From the NCBI GenBank assembly GCA_947454305.1, contig CANGJE010000019.1, forward strand, positions 1 through 38,165: a DNA stretch of 38,165 bases. The letters run 5' to 3'. Below the pieces are notes generated by a model, which had not been told where the DNA came from, made no database searches, and saw only the letters and a list, made by a program, of their open reading frames with translations. Below are positions 28,449-36,905 of the stretch, piece by piece (the first letter of the stretch is position 1; each line of letters begins with the position of its first letter). Source of the DNA: Oxalobacteraceae bacterium. GTDB lineage: Bacteria; Pseudomonadota; Gammaproteobacteria; Burkholderiales; Burkholderiaceae_D. The translations under genes were made by a program, and so were the position numbers.

Positions 28449-28476
28449 TACGGCTTACGCTGTTCATCGGAATTCT

Positions 28477-29406
28477 ATGGAAATATTGTTACAGCAGTTA
28501 TTCAACGGCTTAGTGTTGGGTAGCATGTATGCGTTGATTGCGTTGGGTTACACCATGGTTTATGGTGTCCTTAATCTGATCAATTTTGCTCATGGCGATG
28601 TGTTGATGATCGGTGCCATGGCAGGTTGGACGTTGTTACAAATTATTGGTCATGTCGCTCCTGAATTGCCGGGCATCGTACAGCTAGCAATCGCTATCGT
28701 CGGTGCGATTCCTGTGTGCATAGGCGTTAGCATACTAATTGAGCGAATTGCTTATCGCCGCCTGCGCAATGCGCCGCGATTGGCTCCGCTGATTACTGCG
28801 ATTGGTGTCTCCATACTTTTACAAACTTTCGCGATGATGATTTGGGGGCGTAACCCATTACCGTTTCCACAGGTGTTACCGGTTGAGCCCATACACATAC
28901 TCGGCGCTCTGATCACGCCAACCCAAGTATTACTGTTGTTGTTAGCTACCATCTCAATGATCGTACTGACGCTGCTGGTTGAACGTACGCGTATGGGTCG
29001 TGCCATGCGAGCCGTCGCAGAAAATCCACGAGTGGCTGCACTGATGGGTGTTGATTCGAATCGCGTGATAGTTTTTACGTTTGCCATTGGCGCTACCTTA
29101 GCTGCGATAGCGGGTGTCATGTGGGGTGCGAACTATGCTTCGGTACAGTTTGCGATGGGATTTACCCCAGGGCTCAAAGCATTTTCTGCAGCCGTATTAG
29201 GTGGCATTGGAAATATCTACGGTGCTATGTTGGGCGGTATTTTATTGGGGCTCATCGAGAGCCTAGGTGCTGGCTACATTGGTGATCTGACTGCGGGTGT
29301 CTTGGGTAGTCATTACCAAGATATTTTTGCGTTCATCGTGTTGATACTAGTGTTGACTGTCCGACCCTCTGGTTTGATGGGCGAGCGTGTAGCGGATCGT
29401 TCGTAG
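28477..29406 (+). CDS. livH: Branched-chain amino acid ABC permease LivH
   Basis: 309-residue membrane permease; start LLQQLFNGLVLGSMYALIALGYTMVYGVLNLINFAHGDVLMIG is diagnostic of LivH, and RAVAENPRVAALMGVDSNRVI is the ATPase-contact loop. The ATG at 28477 is preferred to an in-frame ATG at 28396 that overlaps ispH. First of four genes livHMGF in one operon; the binding protein (LivK/J) is not in this stretch. Confidence 0.94.
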   Translation: MEILLQQLFNGLVLGSMYALIALGYTMVYGVLNLINFAHGDVLMIGAMAGWTLLQIIGHVAPELPGIVQLAIAIVGAIPVCIGVSILIERIAYRRLRNAPRLAPLITAIGVSILLQTFAMMIWGRNPLPFPQVLPVEPIHILGALITPTQVLLLLLATISMIVLTLLVERTRMGRAMRAVAENPRVAALMGVDSNRVIVFTFAIGATLAAIAGVMWGANYASVQFAMGFTPGLKAFSAAVLGGIGNIYGAMLGGILLGLIESLGAGYIGDLTAGVLGSHYQDIFAFIVLILVLTVRPSGLMGERVADRS

Positions 29407-29422
29407 GCGGCAATCAATCCCG

Positions 29423-30622
29423 ATGAAACATTCCTCCACTCTTTTAAAAGACACGTTCGCAACGCGCAGTCTGTTTGTGTTGTTGCTGATTGCCTTTCCT
29501 TTCATTGCATCGCAATTCGGTAATTCATGGGTACGCATCATTGATGTGGCGTTACTTTATATTTTGCTCGCGCTTGGATTGAATATCGTCGTTGGTTTTG
29601 CTGGACTACTCGATTTGGGTTACATCGCCTTTTTTGCGATTGGTGCGTATATCGCCGGCTTACTTGCATCGCCGCAGTTTGCCGTAGTGATTGAATCATT
29701 GCAGATGGAGTTTCCGGTTGTTGCGCAAAGTTTGATCGCGATACTTCCTGCGGATGTTGCTACTCAAGGATTTCATTTGTCAGTATGGCTGATCGTTCCA
29801 TTGGCAGCTATCGTTGCAGGCCTTGCTGGTGCGATCTTAGGTGCGCCGACCTTGAAATTACGTGGCGATTATCTTGCCATCGTCACTTTGGGCTTCGGTG
29901 AAATCATTCGCATCTTTATGAATAATCTGAATGGTCCGGTCAACATCACTAACGGACCACAGGGAATTAATTTGATTGATCCGGTGAGCATCGGATCAGT
30001 TTCGTTTGCGGGTGAAGTGGGTAGCGGCGGTCTGGTTAAGTTTGCTGGACTTGAGATGCCATCGGTGAATGCCTATTACTTTTTATTTTTACTGTTGTGC
30101 GTACTAACTATTTTTATTTCGCGTCGATTACAACATTCTCGCTTGGGTAGAGCATGGATTGCGATTCGTGAAGATGAAATCGCGGCTAAAGCGATGGGTA
30201 TTAATGTGCGCAATGTAAAGCTGCTGGCCTTTGCAATGGGCGCATCGTTTGGCGGTATTGCGGGCGCTATGTTTGCAGCTTTTCAGGGCTTTGTTTCACC
30301 TGAATCGTTTAGCTTGACCGAATCGATTGCTGTACTGGCCATGGTGGTGTTGGGTGGCATTGGTCATATTCCTGGCGTGGTGTTGGGCGCCATCTTATTG
30401 GCCGCTTTACCTGAAGTGCTGCGGCATACAGTCGAGCCTATGCAGATGATGGTGTTTGGCCAGATTTGGATTGCGGCTGAAGTTTTGCGTCAGCTGTTAT
30501 ATGGCTTAGCACTGGTGTTAATTATGCTGTTGCGTCCCTCGGGTTTATGGCCTTCACCTCGGCATGAAGATCGATTGATACCTGAAGAAACAGAAGCATC
30601 GTCTGCCGGGAGTAAGGCATGA
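29423..30622 (+). CDS. livM: Branched-chain amino acid ABC permease LivM
   Basis: 399 residues, multi-helix permease. LLALGLNIVVGFAGLLDLGYIAFFAIGAYIAGLL and GRAWIAIREDEIAAKAMGINVRNVKLLAFAMGAS are typical LivM segments, and the length fits the long form. 16 bases after livH; its stop overlaps the livG start by 4 bases (ATGA). Confidence 0.95.
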   Translation: MKHSSTLLKDTFATRSLFVLLLIAFPFIASQFGNSWVRIIDVALLYILLALGLNIVVGFAGLLDLGYIAFFAIGAYIAGLLASPQFAVVIESLQMEFPVVAQSLIAILPADVATQGFHLSVWLIVPLAAIVAGLAGAILGAPTLKLRGDYLAIVTLGFGEIIRIFMNNLNGPVNITNGPQGINLIDPVSIGSVSFAGEVGSGGLVKFAGLEMPSVNAYYFLFLLLCVLTIFISRRLQHSRLGRAWIAIREDEIAAKAMGINVRNVKLLAFAMGASFGGIAGAMFAAFQGFVSPESFSLTESIAVLAMVVLGGIGHIPGVVLGAILLAALPEVLRHTVEPMQMMVFGQIWIAAEVLRQLLYGLALVLIMLLRPSGLWPSPRHEDRLIPEETEASSAGSKA

Positions 30623-31389
30623 CGACACAGCTACTAAAAATTTCAGGTGCGGGTAAACGCTTTGGTGGTTTACAGGCACTGTCGGATGTAACGCTCTCGA
30701 TTCAAAGCGGTCAGATATACGGTTTGATTGGACCTAACGGCGCAGGTAAGACCACGCTATTCAACGTCATTACCGGTCTCTATCAGCCTGATGGTGGTGA
30801 ATTTGAACTCAATGGCCACCCGTACTCCCCCTCATCACCGCACGAAGTGGCGCGCGCAGGTATCGCGCGTACGTTTCAAAATATTCGTTTGTTTGGCGAT
30901 ATGACAGCGCTAGAAAATGTCATGGTGGGTCGACATGTTCGAACTCATCAGGGAGTCATCGGCGCCGTACTACGTCATCGTGCTGCGCGCGAGGAAGAAG
31001 CAGCGATTCAGCAGCGCGCTTTTGAGTTGTTGAATTTTGTCGGTATCGCTCATCTGGCTGGACGCACCGCTCGACATCTGTCGTATGGCGACCAACGCCG
31101 CGTAGAGATCGCACGAGCATTAGCGACGGATCCTTTACTACTCGCCTTAGATGAGCCTGCAGCGGGCATGAATGCCACTGAGAAGGAAAGCCTGCGAGTT
31201 TTGTTATTAACTATACGAGAGCAGGGCACCACGATTTTATTGATTGAACACGATGTGAAGCTGGTGATGGGTTTGTGTGATCGACTGACGGTGCTCGATT
31301 ACGGCAAAGTCATCGCTGAAGGCTCGCCCGCAGAAGTGCAAAAGCATCCTGCTGTGATTGCGGCGTATTTGGGTGGTGAAGCTGCATGA
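30619..31389 (+). CDS. livG: Branched-chain amino acid ABC ATPase LivG
   Basis: 256-residue nucleotide-binding subunit. Walker A GPNGAGKTT, Q-loop in ARTFQNIRLFGDMTALENVMVG, signature LSYGDQRRVEIARAL (the LivG-type variant), Walker B LLALDEPAAGMN and switch His in LLIEHDVKLVM. Overlaps both neighbours by 4 bases, so translation is coupled. Confidence 0.96.
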   Translation: MTTQLLKISGAGKRFGGLQALSDVTLSIQSGQIYGLIGPNGAGKTTLFNVITGLYQPDGGEFELNGHPYSPSSPHEVARAGIARTFQNIRLFGDMTALENVMVGRHVRTHQGVIGAVLRHRAAREEEAAIQQRAFELLNFVGIAHLAGRTARHLSYGDQRRVEIARALATDPLLLALDEPAAGMNATEKESLRVLLLTIREQGTTILLIEHDVKLVMGLCDRLTVLDYGKVIAEGSPAEVQKHPAVIAAYLGGEAA

Positions 31390-32117
31390 ACACATCAACT
31401 ACTTCATTGCTGAGTATTCGCGATCTCCGAGTATCGTTTGGTGGTATTGAAGCTGTTAAAGGTATCGATCTCGATATTGCTGCAGGTGAGTTGGTAACGC
31501 TGATCGGTGCCAACGGTGCGGGCAAAACCACGACCTTAAAAGCAATAACGAATACCTTAGCTACATCGCATTTAACCGGTGACATTAGTTATCTCGATCA
31601 AAAAATTGATCGCTTACCCGCGCATAAATTACCTGGACTGGGATTGGTGATGGTGCCGGAAGGTCGTGGTGTTTTTTCTCGTATGACTATTCGAGAAAAT
31701 TTGCTGATGGGTGCGTATATGCGCGATGACCTTCAGGCGATTGAAGCCGATATCGATTATTGGTTTGGTATTTTCCCGCGTCTTAAAGAACGCGAAGATC
31801 AACTGGCAGGTAATTTGTCGGGTGGCGAGCAACAGATGCTGGCGATGGCGCGCGCGTTGATGAGTCATCCGAAATTATTGTTGCTTGACGAGCCTTCTAT
31901 GGGATTAGCGCCAATTATGGTTGAGCGTATCTTCGAGGTGATTCGTACCGTTGCGAATGAAGGCATTACTATTTTTTTAGTTGAGCAAAATGTTCGACAA
32001 GCCTTATCAGTGGCTACGCGAGGTTATGTGATGGATAGTGGTCGTGTGGTGTTGAATGATACGGCGGCTAATCTGTTACAAGATCCGCGAGTCGTTGAAG
32101 CTTATCTTGGCGGCTAA
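31386..32117 (+). CDS. livF: Branched-chain amino acid ABC ATPase LivF
   Basis: 243-residue second nucleotide-binding subunit. Walker A GANGAGKTT, GLVMVPEGRGVFSRMTIRENLLMGAY typical of LivF, signature NLSGGEQQMLAMARALM, Walker B LLLLDEPSMGLAP and FLVEQNVRQAL. Last gene of the operon; no strong terminator is seen directly after it. Confidence 0.96.
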   Translation: MNTSTTSLLSIRDLRVSFGGIEAVKGIDLDIAAGELVTLIGANGAGKTTTLKAITNTLATSHLTGDISYLDQKIDRLPAHKLPGLGLVMVPEGRGVFSRMTIRENLLMGAYMRDDLQAIEADIDYWFGIFPRLKEREDQLAGNLSGGEQQMLAMARALMSHPKLLLLDEPSMGLAPIMVERIFEVIRTVANEGITIFLVEQNVRQALSVATRGYVMDSGRVVLNDTAANLLQDPRVVEAYLGG

Positions 32118-32216
32118 TTGAGCTGAATTTTACCTAAGCGTGTTTCTTTGCTGGATCACGAAACTTTAAAGTTACTTCCGCAGTTTTACGTTGTATCGTG
32201 TCAGTGCTGTTTGCGC

Positions 32217-32248
32217 AGAAAAGGATGCGGAGCAAGCCCCGCATCCTT
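32217..32248 (-). terminator. Intrinsic terminator after the FAH-family gene
   Basis: A 10-bp perfect stem AAGGATGCGG / CCGCATCCTT (32221-32230, 32239-32248) with an 8-nt loop. Read on the minus strand it ends in TTTTC, appropriate for the FAH-family gene. The plus-strand reading has no T run. Confidence 0.7.
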
Positions 32249-32266
32249 GACTTAACTACTTAACTT

Positions 32267-33121
32267 TTACTTCGCTTTTTTGTACTTCAGCACTTTCTGG
32301 TGCTGCGCTCCCAAACCTTCAATACCCAGTGCAATCTCATCACCGGGCACCAAGAATCGCTGAGGCTTCATGCCCATGCCCACACCGGGTGGCGTGCCAG
32401 TAGCAATTACATCACCCGGCATCAGTGTCATGAAACGACTCAGGTAGCTAACGATTTTCGCGACTGAAAAAATCATAGTCTTGGTACTGCCTGTTTGCAT
32501 GCGCTGACCATTAATATCGAGCCACATACCTAACTTTTGTGGATGAGGAATTTCATCGCGAGTGACCAGCCATGGGCCGACCGGTCCAAAAGTATCGCAG
32601 CCTTTGCCTTTGTCCCACTGAGGGCCGTGCTCGAGTTGAAATTCACGCTCCGACAAATCATTCACAACACAATAGCCGGCGACATATTCCAGCGCCTGGC
32701 GCTCGCTGACGTATTGCGCTTTGGTTCCGATCACAACACCCAACTCAACTTCCCAGTCAGATTTGATCGAATCTTTGGGCAGCATCACATCATCATTAGG
32801 GCCATTCAGCGCAGTGATCGCTTTCATAAAAACAATCGGCTCAGCGGGAATAGGCATGTTCGACTCAGCGGCATGGTCTGAATAGTTCAGGCCGATACAA
32901 ATAATTTTTCCGACATGCGATACCGGCACACCGTAGCGGGGCTTGCCGCGCACCAGAGGCAAGCGATCGGCTTTGACTTTGCCTAGCTTTGCCAGGAACT
33001 TGGGGGAGAGCTCATCAGGGCTAATATCGTCAACGATTCCTGAGAGGTCTCTCAGCTTACCTTCGCTGTCAATCAAACCGGGTTTTTCGTGGCCGGGGCG
33101 GCCATAACGTACCAGCTTCAT
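32267..33121 (-). CDS. Fumarylacetoacetate hydrolase-family protein
   Basis: 284 residues. Family motifs IICIGLNYSDHAAESN, FMKAITALNGP, the metal-site SDWEVELGVVIG and CVVNDLSERE, KGCDTFGPVGPW and IATGTPPGVGMG are all present, so it should be a Mg2+/Mn2+-dependent hydrolase, isomerase or decarboxylase of a beta-diketo-type acid. Substrate is not determinable. The ATG at 33121 is preceded by AAGGA; a frame reaching 33154 adds an unlikely leader. It stands alone, convergent with livF. Confidence 0.88.
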   Translation of the reverse strand: MKLVRYGRPGHEKPGLIDSEGKLRDLSGIVDDISPDELSPKFLAKLGKVKADRLPLVRGKPRYGVPVSHVGKIICIGLNYSDHAAESNMPIPAEPIVFMKAITALNGPNDDVMLPKDSIKSDWEVELGVVIGTKAQYVSERQALEYVAGYCVVNDLSEREFQLEHGPQWDKGKGCDTFGPVGPWLVTRDEIPHPQKLGMWLDINGQRMQTGSTKTMIFSVAKIVSYLSRFMTLMPGDVIATGTPPGVGMGMKPQRFLVPGDEIALGIEGLGAQHQKVLKYKKAK

Positions 33122-33322
33122 GTTTTTCCTTTTTGTTGATATGCCGGTGGGCAAAGTTGGAAGGGGTGATGCCAGATGGAATTATGCCTTTGTTCGTCTG
33201 CTTTTCATGTTTTATAGGGTAAATAGGCTTGTTAAATAGTTCGCTAAGTGTGAACCTCCTCACTTGTGTTATGTTGTCGATAAGTAATTTTCTGCGTTTA
33301 ATCTACTGTGTTCGGAGCTGCT

Positions 33323-33814
33323 ATGTCCATGAAATCACGTTTTGTTTTGTCAGCCCTAGGCCTTACTTTGGTGTTGGCCATGTCCCCTAGCTTTTCTGCG
33401 CCTAGCGAGAAGGATTTTCAGGTCACCCTACCGGAAAACATTGTATGGAGAGATGCAGGCCGGGGAGTCAAGCTAGCCGTTATTTATGGCGATCCCTCCA
33501 AGCCCGGCCAATATGTTATTCGCGCCTATTTTCCGCCGGGTGTCATGAGCTCACCGCATTTTCATGGAGAAGATCGTCACGTCACCGTGATTCAGGGCAC
33601 ATGGAATGCGGGTAAAGACGATAGCTGGGATCCCGAAGCCACCGTGCCACTGAAAGCCGGTAGCTATATGTTTCATCCTGCTGGTGGCGTGCATTACGAT
33701 GGCTCTGCGGGAGAAGAAGGTGCGATGGTGCAAATCGTCGGTATGGGACCGAGCAAAACGACTTTTCTTTATCCCAAAGAAGGTGATTTCGGTAAACCAC
33801 GAAAGCTCAACTGA
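33323..33814 (+). CDS. Secreted cupin-domain protein
   Basis: 163 residues with a signal peptide (about 1-26, MSMKSRFVLSALGLTLVLAMSPSFSA). A single cupin barrel follows, with SSPHFHGEDRHVTVIQGTWNAG (metal-site His/His/Glu-type motif 1) and FHPAGGVHYDG (motif 2). Periplasmic location expected; function unknown. The ATG at 33323 has GGAG 5 bases upstream, better than GTG at 33308. The stop overlaps the next start (TGATG), so the two genes are coupled. Confidence 0.82.
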   Translation: MSMKSRFVLSALGLTLVLAMSPSFSAPSEKDFQVTLPENIVWRDAGRGVKLAVIYGDPSKPGQYVIRAYFPPGVMSSPHFHGEDRHVTVIQGTWNAGKDDSWDPEATVPLKAGSYMFHPAGGVHYDGSAGEEGAMVQIVGMGPSKTTFLYPKEGDFGKPRKLN

Positions 33815-34197
33815 TGAAAAAGTTTTTTGTTTTGTTTTTAATGATGTTCGCCGCCGTGCCGGCATCGGCGGAGTGGGTGCTGTATCAACGTACTGCTGAG
33901 ACCGATGAATTGTTCGATGCTAAGTTTGTTAGCCGCAATGGCACAACGATACAACTGTGGACGCTCACGAATTACCCTAGCCCCGTTACTAACCTCGAAG
34001 GCAAACAATTGTTGTCCGAAAAGGCGTTGACGACCGTTGATTGCGAAGCCCGCAAATCAGGCTCAGAAAAAGTAATGAAATACAGCCGCAAAAATGGTGA
34101 GGGCGACGTAGTGGGATCGATGGAAACTGCGCTACGTTTAATTTCCGTACGCAAGGGCAGCTCAGACGAAGTGCTATTAGCGAAGCTGTGTCAGTAA
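33814..34197 (+). CDS. Small secreted protein, surface-adhesin-E-like
   Basis: 127 residues with a clear signal peptide (MKKFFVLFLMMFAAVPASA, cleaved before EWVLYQ). The mature part has the layout of the surface-adhesin E-like family: an N-terminal W, a central TTVDCEARKSGSEKV with a cysteine, and a C-terminal cysteine (LAKLCQ) that could pair with it. Function unknown; translationally coupled to the cupin gene. Confidence 0.65.
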   Translation: MKKFFVLFLMMFAAVPASAEWVLYQRTAETDELFDAKFVSRNGTTIQLWTLTNYPSPVTNLEGKQLLSEKALTTVDCEARKSGSEKVMKYSRKNGEGDVVGSMETALRLISVRKGSSDEVLLAKLCQ

Positions 34198-34210
34198 GCT
34201 TGCGTTGTGT

Positions 34211-34285
34211 TGGTCCCGCCGACAGGAATCGAACCTGTATCTAGCGCTTAGGAGGCACTCGTTCTATCCATTGAACTACGGCGAG
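34211..34285 (-). tRNA. tRNA-Arg (anticodon CCT)
   Basis: 75-nt cloverleaf on the minus strand. Acceptor CTCGCCG / CGGCGGG (one G-T wobble), D stem GTTC/GAAC, anticodon stem AGTGC/GCGCT with loop CTCCTAA (CCT, reads AGG), T arm ACAGG-TTCGATT-CCTGT, discriminator A and encoded CCA. The fold is intact, so it should be functional. TATAAT on the minus strand at 34322-34327 is a likely -10 box. Its 5' half is duplicated at 36906-36945. Confidence 0.95.
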
Positions 34286-34287
34286 AC
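34248..34287. repeat. 40-nt direct repeat, copy 1 (tRNA-Arg 5' half; candidate att site)
   Basis: Spans from 2 bases before the tRNA 5' end to the last base of the anticodon loop and is identical over 40 nt to 36906-36945. The identity stops exactly at the boundary between the anticodon loop and the 3' anticodon stem. Confidence 0.85.
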
Positions 34288-34320
34288 GCTTGACCTTCCT
34301 TGCTGAAGAAGCGTCTCGCC
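34280..34320. repeat. Inverted repeat joining the tRNA 5' end to its leader
   Basis: Perfect 12-bp arms GGCGAGACGCTT (34280-34291) and AAGCGTCTCGCC (34309-34320) with a 17-nt spacer. The left arm includes six bases of the tRNA acceptor stem, so a precursor carrying the leader could fold the 5' acceptor strand into a competing hairpin. No T run follows on either strand, so it is not a standard terminator. Confidence 0.75.
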
Positions 34321-34360
34321 AATTATAGCTGAGGTGAAATGGTGGATAGGAGAGAGAGTG

Positions 34361-34400
34361 ATCTGACAGCTGACTAATTTTCGATTAGTCGCTGCCAGAT
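34361..34400. repeat. Long imperfect hairpin downstream of the RTX gene
   Basis: Arms 34361-34378 and 34384-34400 pair over about 16 bp with one mismatch and one bulge, around a TTTCG loop. It sits just past the RTX stop and may terminate or stabilise its transcript, although there is no clear T run on the minus strand. Confidence 0.55.
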
Positions 34401-34426
34401 TTGATTGAGTGCTTTAAATTATTGGC

Positions 34427-36049
34427 TTAAGAAATAATTTCAAATGCGCTAGAAGTCAAAGCAGCCTTATTTCCAATTAAAGCGATTTGAATAGCGGAAG
34501 CACTGCCTGATCCGTCAGCATCGTAATAAAGTTTTCCGCTAGAACTATCGTAGATTAACTTTTGATCTGCCGTCGTTGCAGTATTTTTTCCGGCACCACT
34601 TAAAAAGGCTGTGCTCGTAATTGATCCAACTGCTGAGAAACCTGTGAAGACAGTTTTCGATAGCTGGATTTTGTCATCTTTAACAGCAAAGTCAGTTATG
34701 GTGTCATTGTTTGTAGACGAGGCTGCGACATTGAAGACAAATTTATCACTACCTGCACCACCGGTTAAACTGTCACTGCCATCACCACCGTTGATAACGT
34801 CGTTACCAGCCCCTCCGGAGAGTGTATCTTTACCAGTACCCCCAAATAAGTAATCAATTCCTCCTGCTCCAGTCAGGCTATCAGCACCAGAGCCTCCAGT
34901 GATAGTTGCTCCTGCTGCCGCAGCGGTGGCTTTAAAAGCAGCTGCTGAGGTAGAGGCTGATAAATCAAGAGCACCTGCGACCGTAGTAAATGTGACCGTA
35001 TCACCAGTAGCAAGACTAGAAACATCTACCGTATCTGACTGAGTGCCTTTGTAATCTGCTACCGTATCGCTACCGGCTAAAACAAAACTGTCCGCTCCCG
35101 TCCCTCCAGTAAGAGAATCGTTGCCGGCGCCTCCAATGATTGTATCGTTACCAGTACTAGCAACGATCGTATCTTTACCAGCGCCAGAATCAACTGAAAC
35201 TCCAGATGTAGAGGTGATAGTGATTTTATTATCGCCATTCGTCAAAAGGTCTCCCCAAGTTGAAAGCGCTCCCCTTAGGTATTCGAAATTAGATGCAGAT
35301 GGGCCAATTTCTGGCAAGGAATTAAAGTCGGCGACACTCTTAATTACGGAAAAATTTGTGGTGATCATTGAATAATCAGCCGATCTGTAGGTAGTATTAA
35401 TGAGCGCAAGTTTTGCTGTATCAGCATTTGCATCAATTGATACGCTTCCCGTAAAAAGTAAGGATGTTTTAAGTTGTAAATCCTCAAAGTTAAATTTAGT
35501 TATGTTGAATGCGTATTTAGCATTGGTTCCAGCCATTGACGTATTGACTTGATAGTTAAATTCAGAATTCGAAAAAGTTAAAGTGTTCGTTCTGCTCTTA
35601 TTTTTTGTGGAGTCAGTTGGTATGTTCCAAGACGAAGTTTGAGCTAAGGTAAAATCATCTGATGCAGTAGCTTTATCACCTGAATATTTCCAAGCTATTG
35701 AACCTGAGCCGCTTTCATTGGTAGCTGAAATTGTTTGTGTGGAGCTGGAAGAAAAGTTGGCTCCATTCAGTTTCCCTAAAATTGATAAGCTTAATTTGTT
35801 AAGTCCATATGAGTCGTTTGGAACTGGTTGAGTTTGTTCTATTTTGACTGCCGATCCTTCTTTGCTGCTCCATTGAACTATGTAATGATGAAGTTCAGAA
35901 TCGTAGGGAACTGTATTCCATGTTTCGGAATTTAAAGAGCCAAAGGTTACATATTGTTTCAGAACATTTGCTAAGCCGCTGTCCTGGCCGGTAAAATATG
36001 AAAAAATGTTGTCAACAAAATCACCGCCTTTAATATTCTTTGCACTCAT
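34427..36049 (-). CDS. RTX-type (hemolysin-type Ca2+-binding repeat) protein, likely type I secreted
   Basis: 540 residues with no cysteine and no N-terminal signal peptide. Residues 1-280 are Ser/Thr/Asn-rich and match no family I recognise. Two blocks of GGxGxD nonapeptides follow (about 288-325 and 384-440, for example GGAGNDSLTGGTGADSF and GGTGKDTLSGGAGNDVINGG). The end, DTITDFAVKDDKIQLSKTVF...LIYDSSSGKLYYDADGSG...IALIGN, is the typical C-terminal secretion region. Calcium-driven folding outside the cell after ABC-type secretion is expected. No type I secretion ABC/MFP genes are in the window. GAGG precedes the ATG. The gene is AT-richer than its surroundings and lies between the tRNA repeats. 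Confidence 0.85.
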   Translation of the reverse strand: MSAKNIKGGDFVDNIFSYFTGQDSGLANVLKQYVTFGSLNSETWNTVPYDSELHHYIVQWSSKEGSAVKIEQTQPVPNDSYGLNKLSLSILGKLNGANFSSSSTQTISATNESGSGSIAWKYSGDKATASDDFTLAQTSSWNIPTDSTKNKSRTNTLTFSNSEFNYQVNTSMAGTNAKYAFNITKFNFEDLQLKTSLLFTGSVSIDANADTAKLALINTTYRSADYSMITTNFSVIKSVADFNSLPEIGPSASNFEYLRGALSTWGDLLTNGDNKITITSTSGVSVDSGAGKDTIVASTGNDTIIGGAGNDSLTGGTGADSFVLAGSDTVADYKGTQSDTVDVSSLATGDTVTFTTVAGALDLSASTSAAAFKATAAAAGATITGGSGADSLTGAGGIDYLFGGTGKDTLSGGAGNDVINGGDGSDSLTGGAGSDKFVFNVAASSTNNDTITDFAVKDDKIQLSKTVFTGFSAVGSITSTAFLSGAGKNTATTADQKLIYDSSSGKLYYDADGSGSASAIQIALIGNKAALTSSAFEIIS

Positions 36050-36419
36050 AACGCCTCATTTAGATTACAAAATTTTCAAATCTGTTCACTTGTTCAGAGT
36101 GTGACTTAGATTGATGGCTTGGATAGATAAATTGATTTAATATCAAAGTATTTTTACCTTCATCCGAAAAATCGAGCAGGCACAACTTATGCCTGAACAA
36201 ACAGAACGTCATCACTTCTCTACCACCATCAACCACGACACTTTGATTCAGCCAGAGTTAATGCGGTTATTCGATCCTATAGCTGAAGCTAAGTAAGCAC
36301 TTGTCTTATGTTTTCGGCTGAGATGTTGATCAGCCCAGAACAAATCTTCTTAGCAGACTTTAAGTTAAAACCGATGTAATTCCAAGTCGAGTTTAAGTTA
36401 ATACTTATGCTTTAGATAA

Positions 36420-36584
36420 TTATCTGGTTTTAATAATAATTAATGTCAAATTCGGGTCTTTCAATGACCTGATTTTCTCGGCTAAAGAGGCAGATTTTCC
36501 TTCTATTACATCAATGACATTAATTGTTTGCTGTTTCTGAAGCAGGGCTATTAGTTGCGATTTGTCTTTGGGGATAAGATTCAT
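36420..36584 (-). CDS. Small orphan protein (54 residues)
   Basis: Begins MNLIPKDKSQLIALLQKQQT and ends NLTLIIIKTR. It is lysine- and isoleucine/leucine-rich with two likely helices and no signal peptide. GGAGTG lies 6 bases upstream of the ATG, an unusually good ribosome site for such a short frame in AT-rich DNA, and this is the main support for calling it a gene. It matches no family I recognise. It sits upstream of the RTX gene on the same strand, inside the tRNA-repeat interval, so it may be cargo of the same element. Confidence 0.5.
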   Translation of the reverse strand: MNLIPKDKSQLIALLQKQQTINVIDVIEGKSASLAEKIRSLKDPNLTLIIIKTR

Positions 36585-36905
36585 AAACACTCCTTGTTGG
36601 TTAAGTATTTATAAATTCGATAATAATGTCCTTGGGACAGGGACGGATCTTCTTTTTAATAAACATCAACCATCTCCTATCTTCTTTGCCGGTGCCAACG
36701 GTCTATTAGAATCGCTCGGAACGAAGGAACAAGATTAAAGATGAGTAGGTAAAATCAATCCATTCACTGCGGAGTATGGAGGTGGTGTAATGTGGTGATG
36801 AAGTGGGTGCGACCATTCCAGCACCACTTTGTAGTTGAACACAGAAATTAAAGTGCGCTACTCATTGCTGATAGAGCATCAAAAAGTCTGTCACAAAAAA
36901 GTCTT

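Noticed and set aside
34700..35180. Repetitive DNA within the RTX gene
   Set aside because: The periodicity is explained by the GGxGxD codon repeats; it is not a CRISPR array or a non-coding tandem repeat.
36189..36296. 35-codon plus-strand frame MPEQTERHHFST...
   Set aside because: No ribosome site, no recognisable family, and short enough to occur by chance.
36585..36738. Open stretch ending in ...GANGLLESLGTKEQD
   Set aside because: No start codon with a ribosome site and no similarity I can name; could be decayed coding DNA but this is not supportable.
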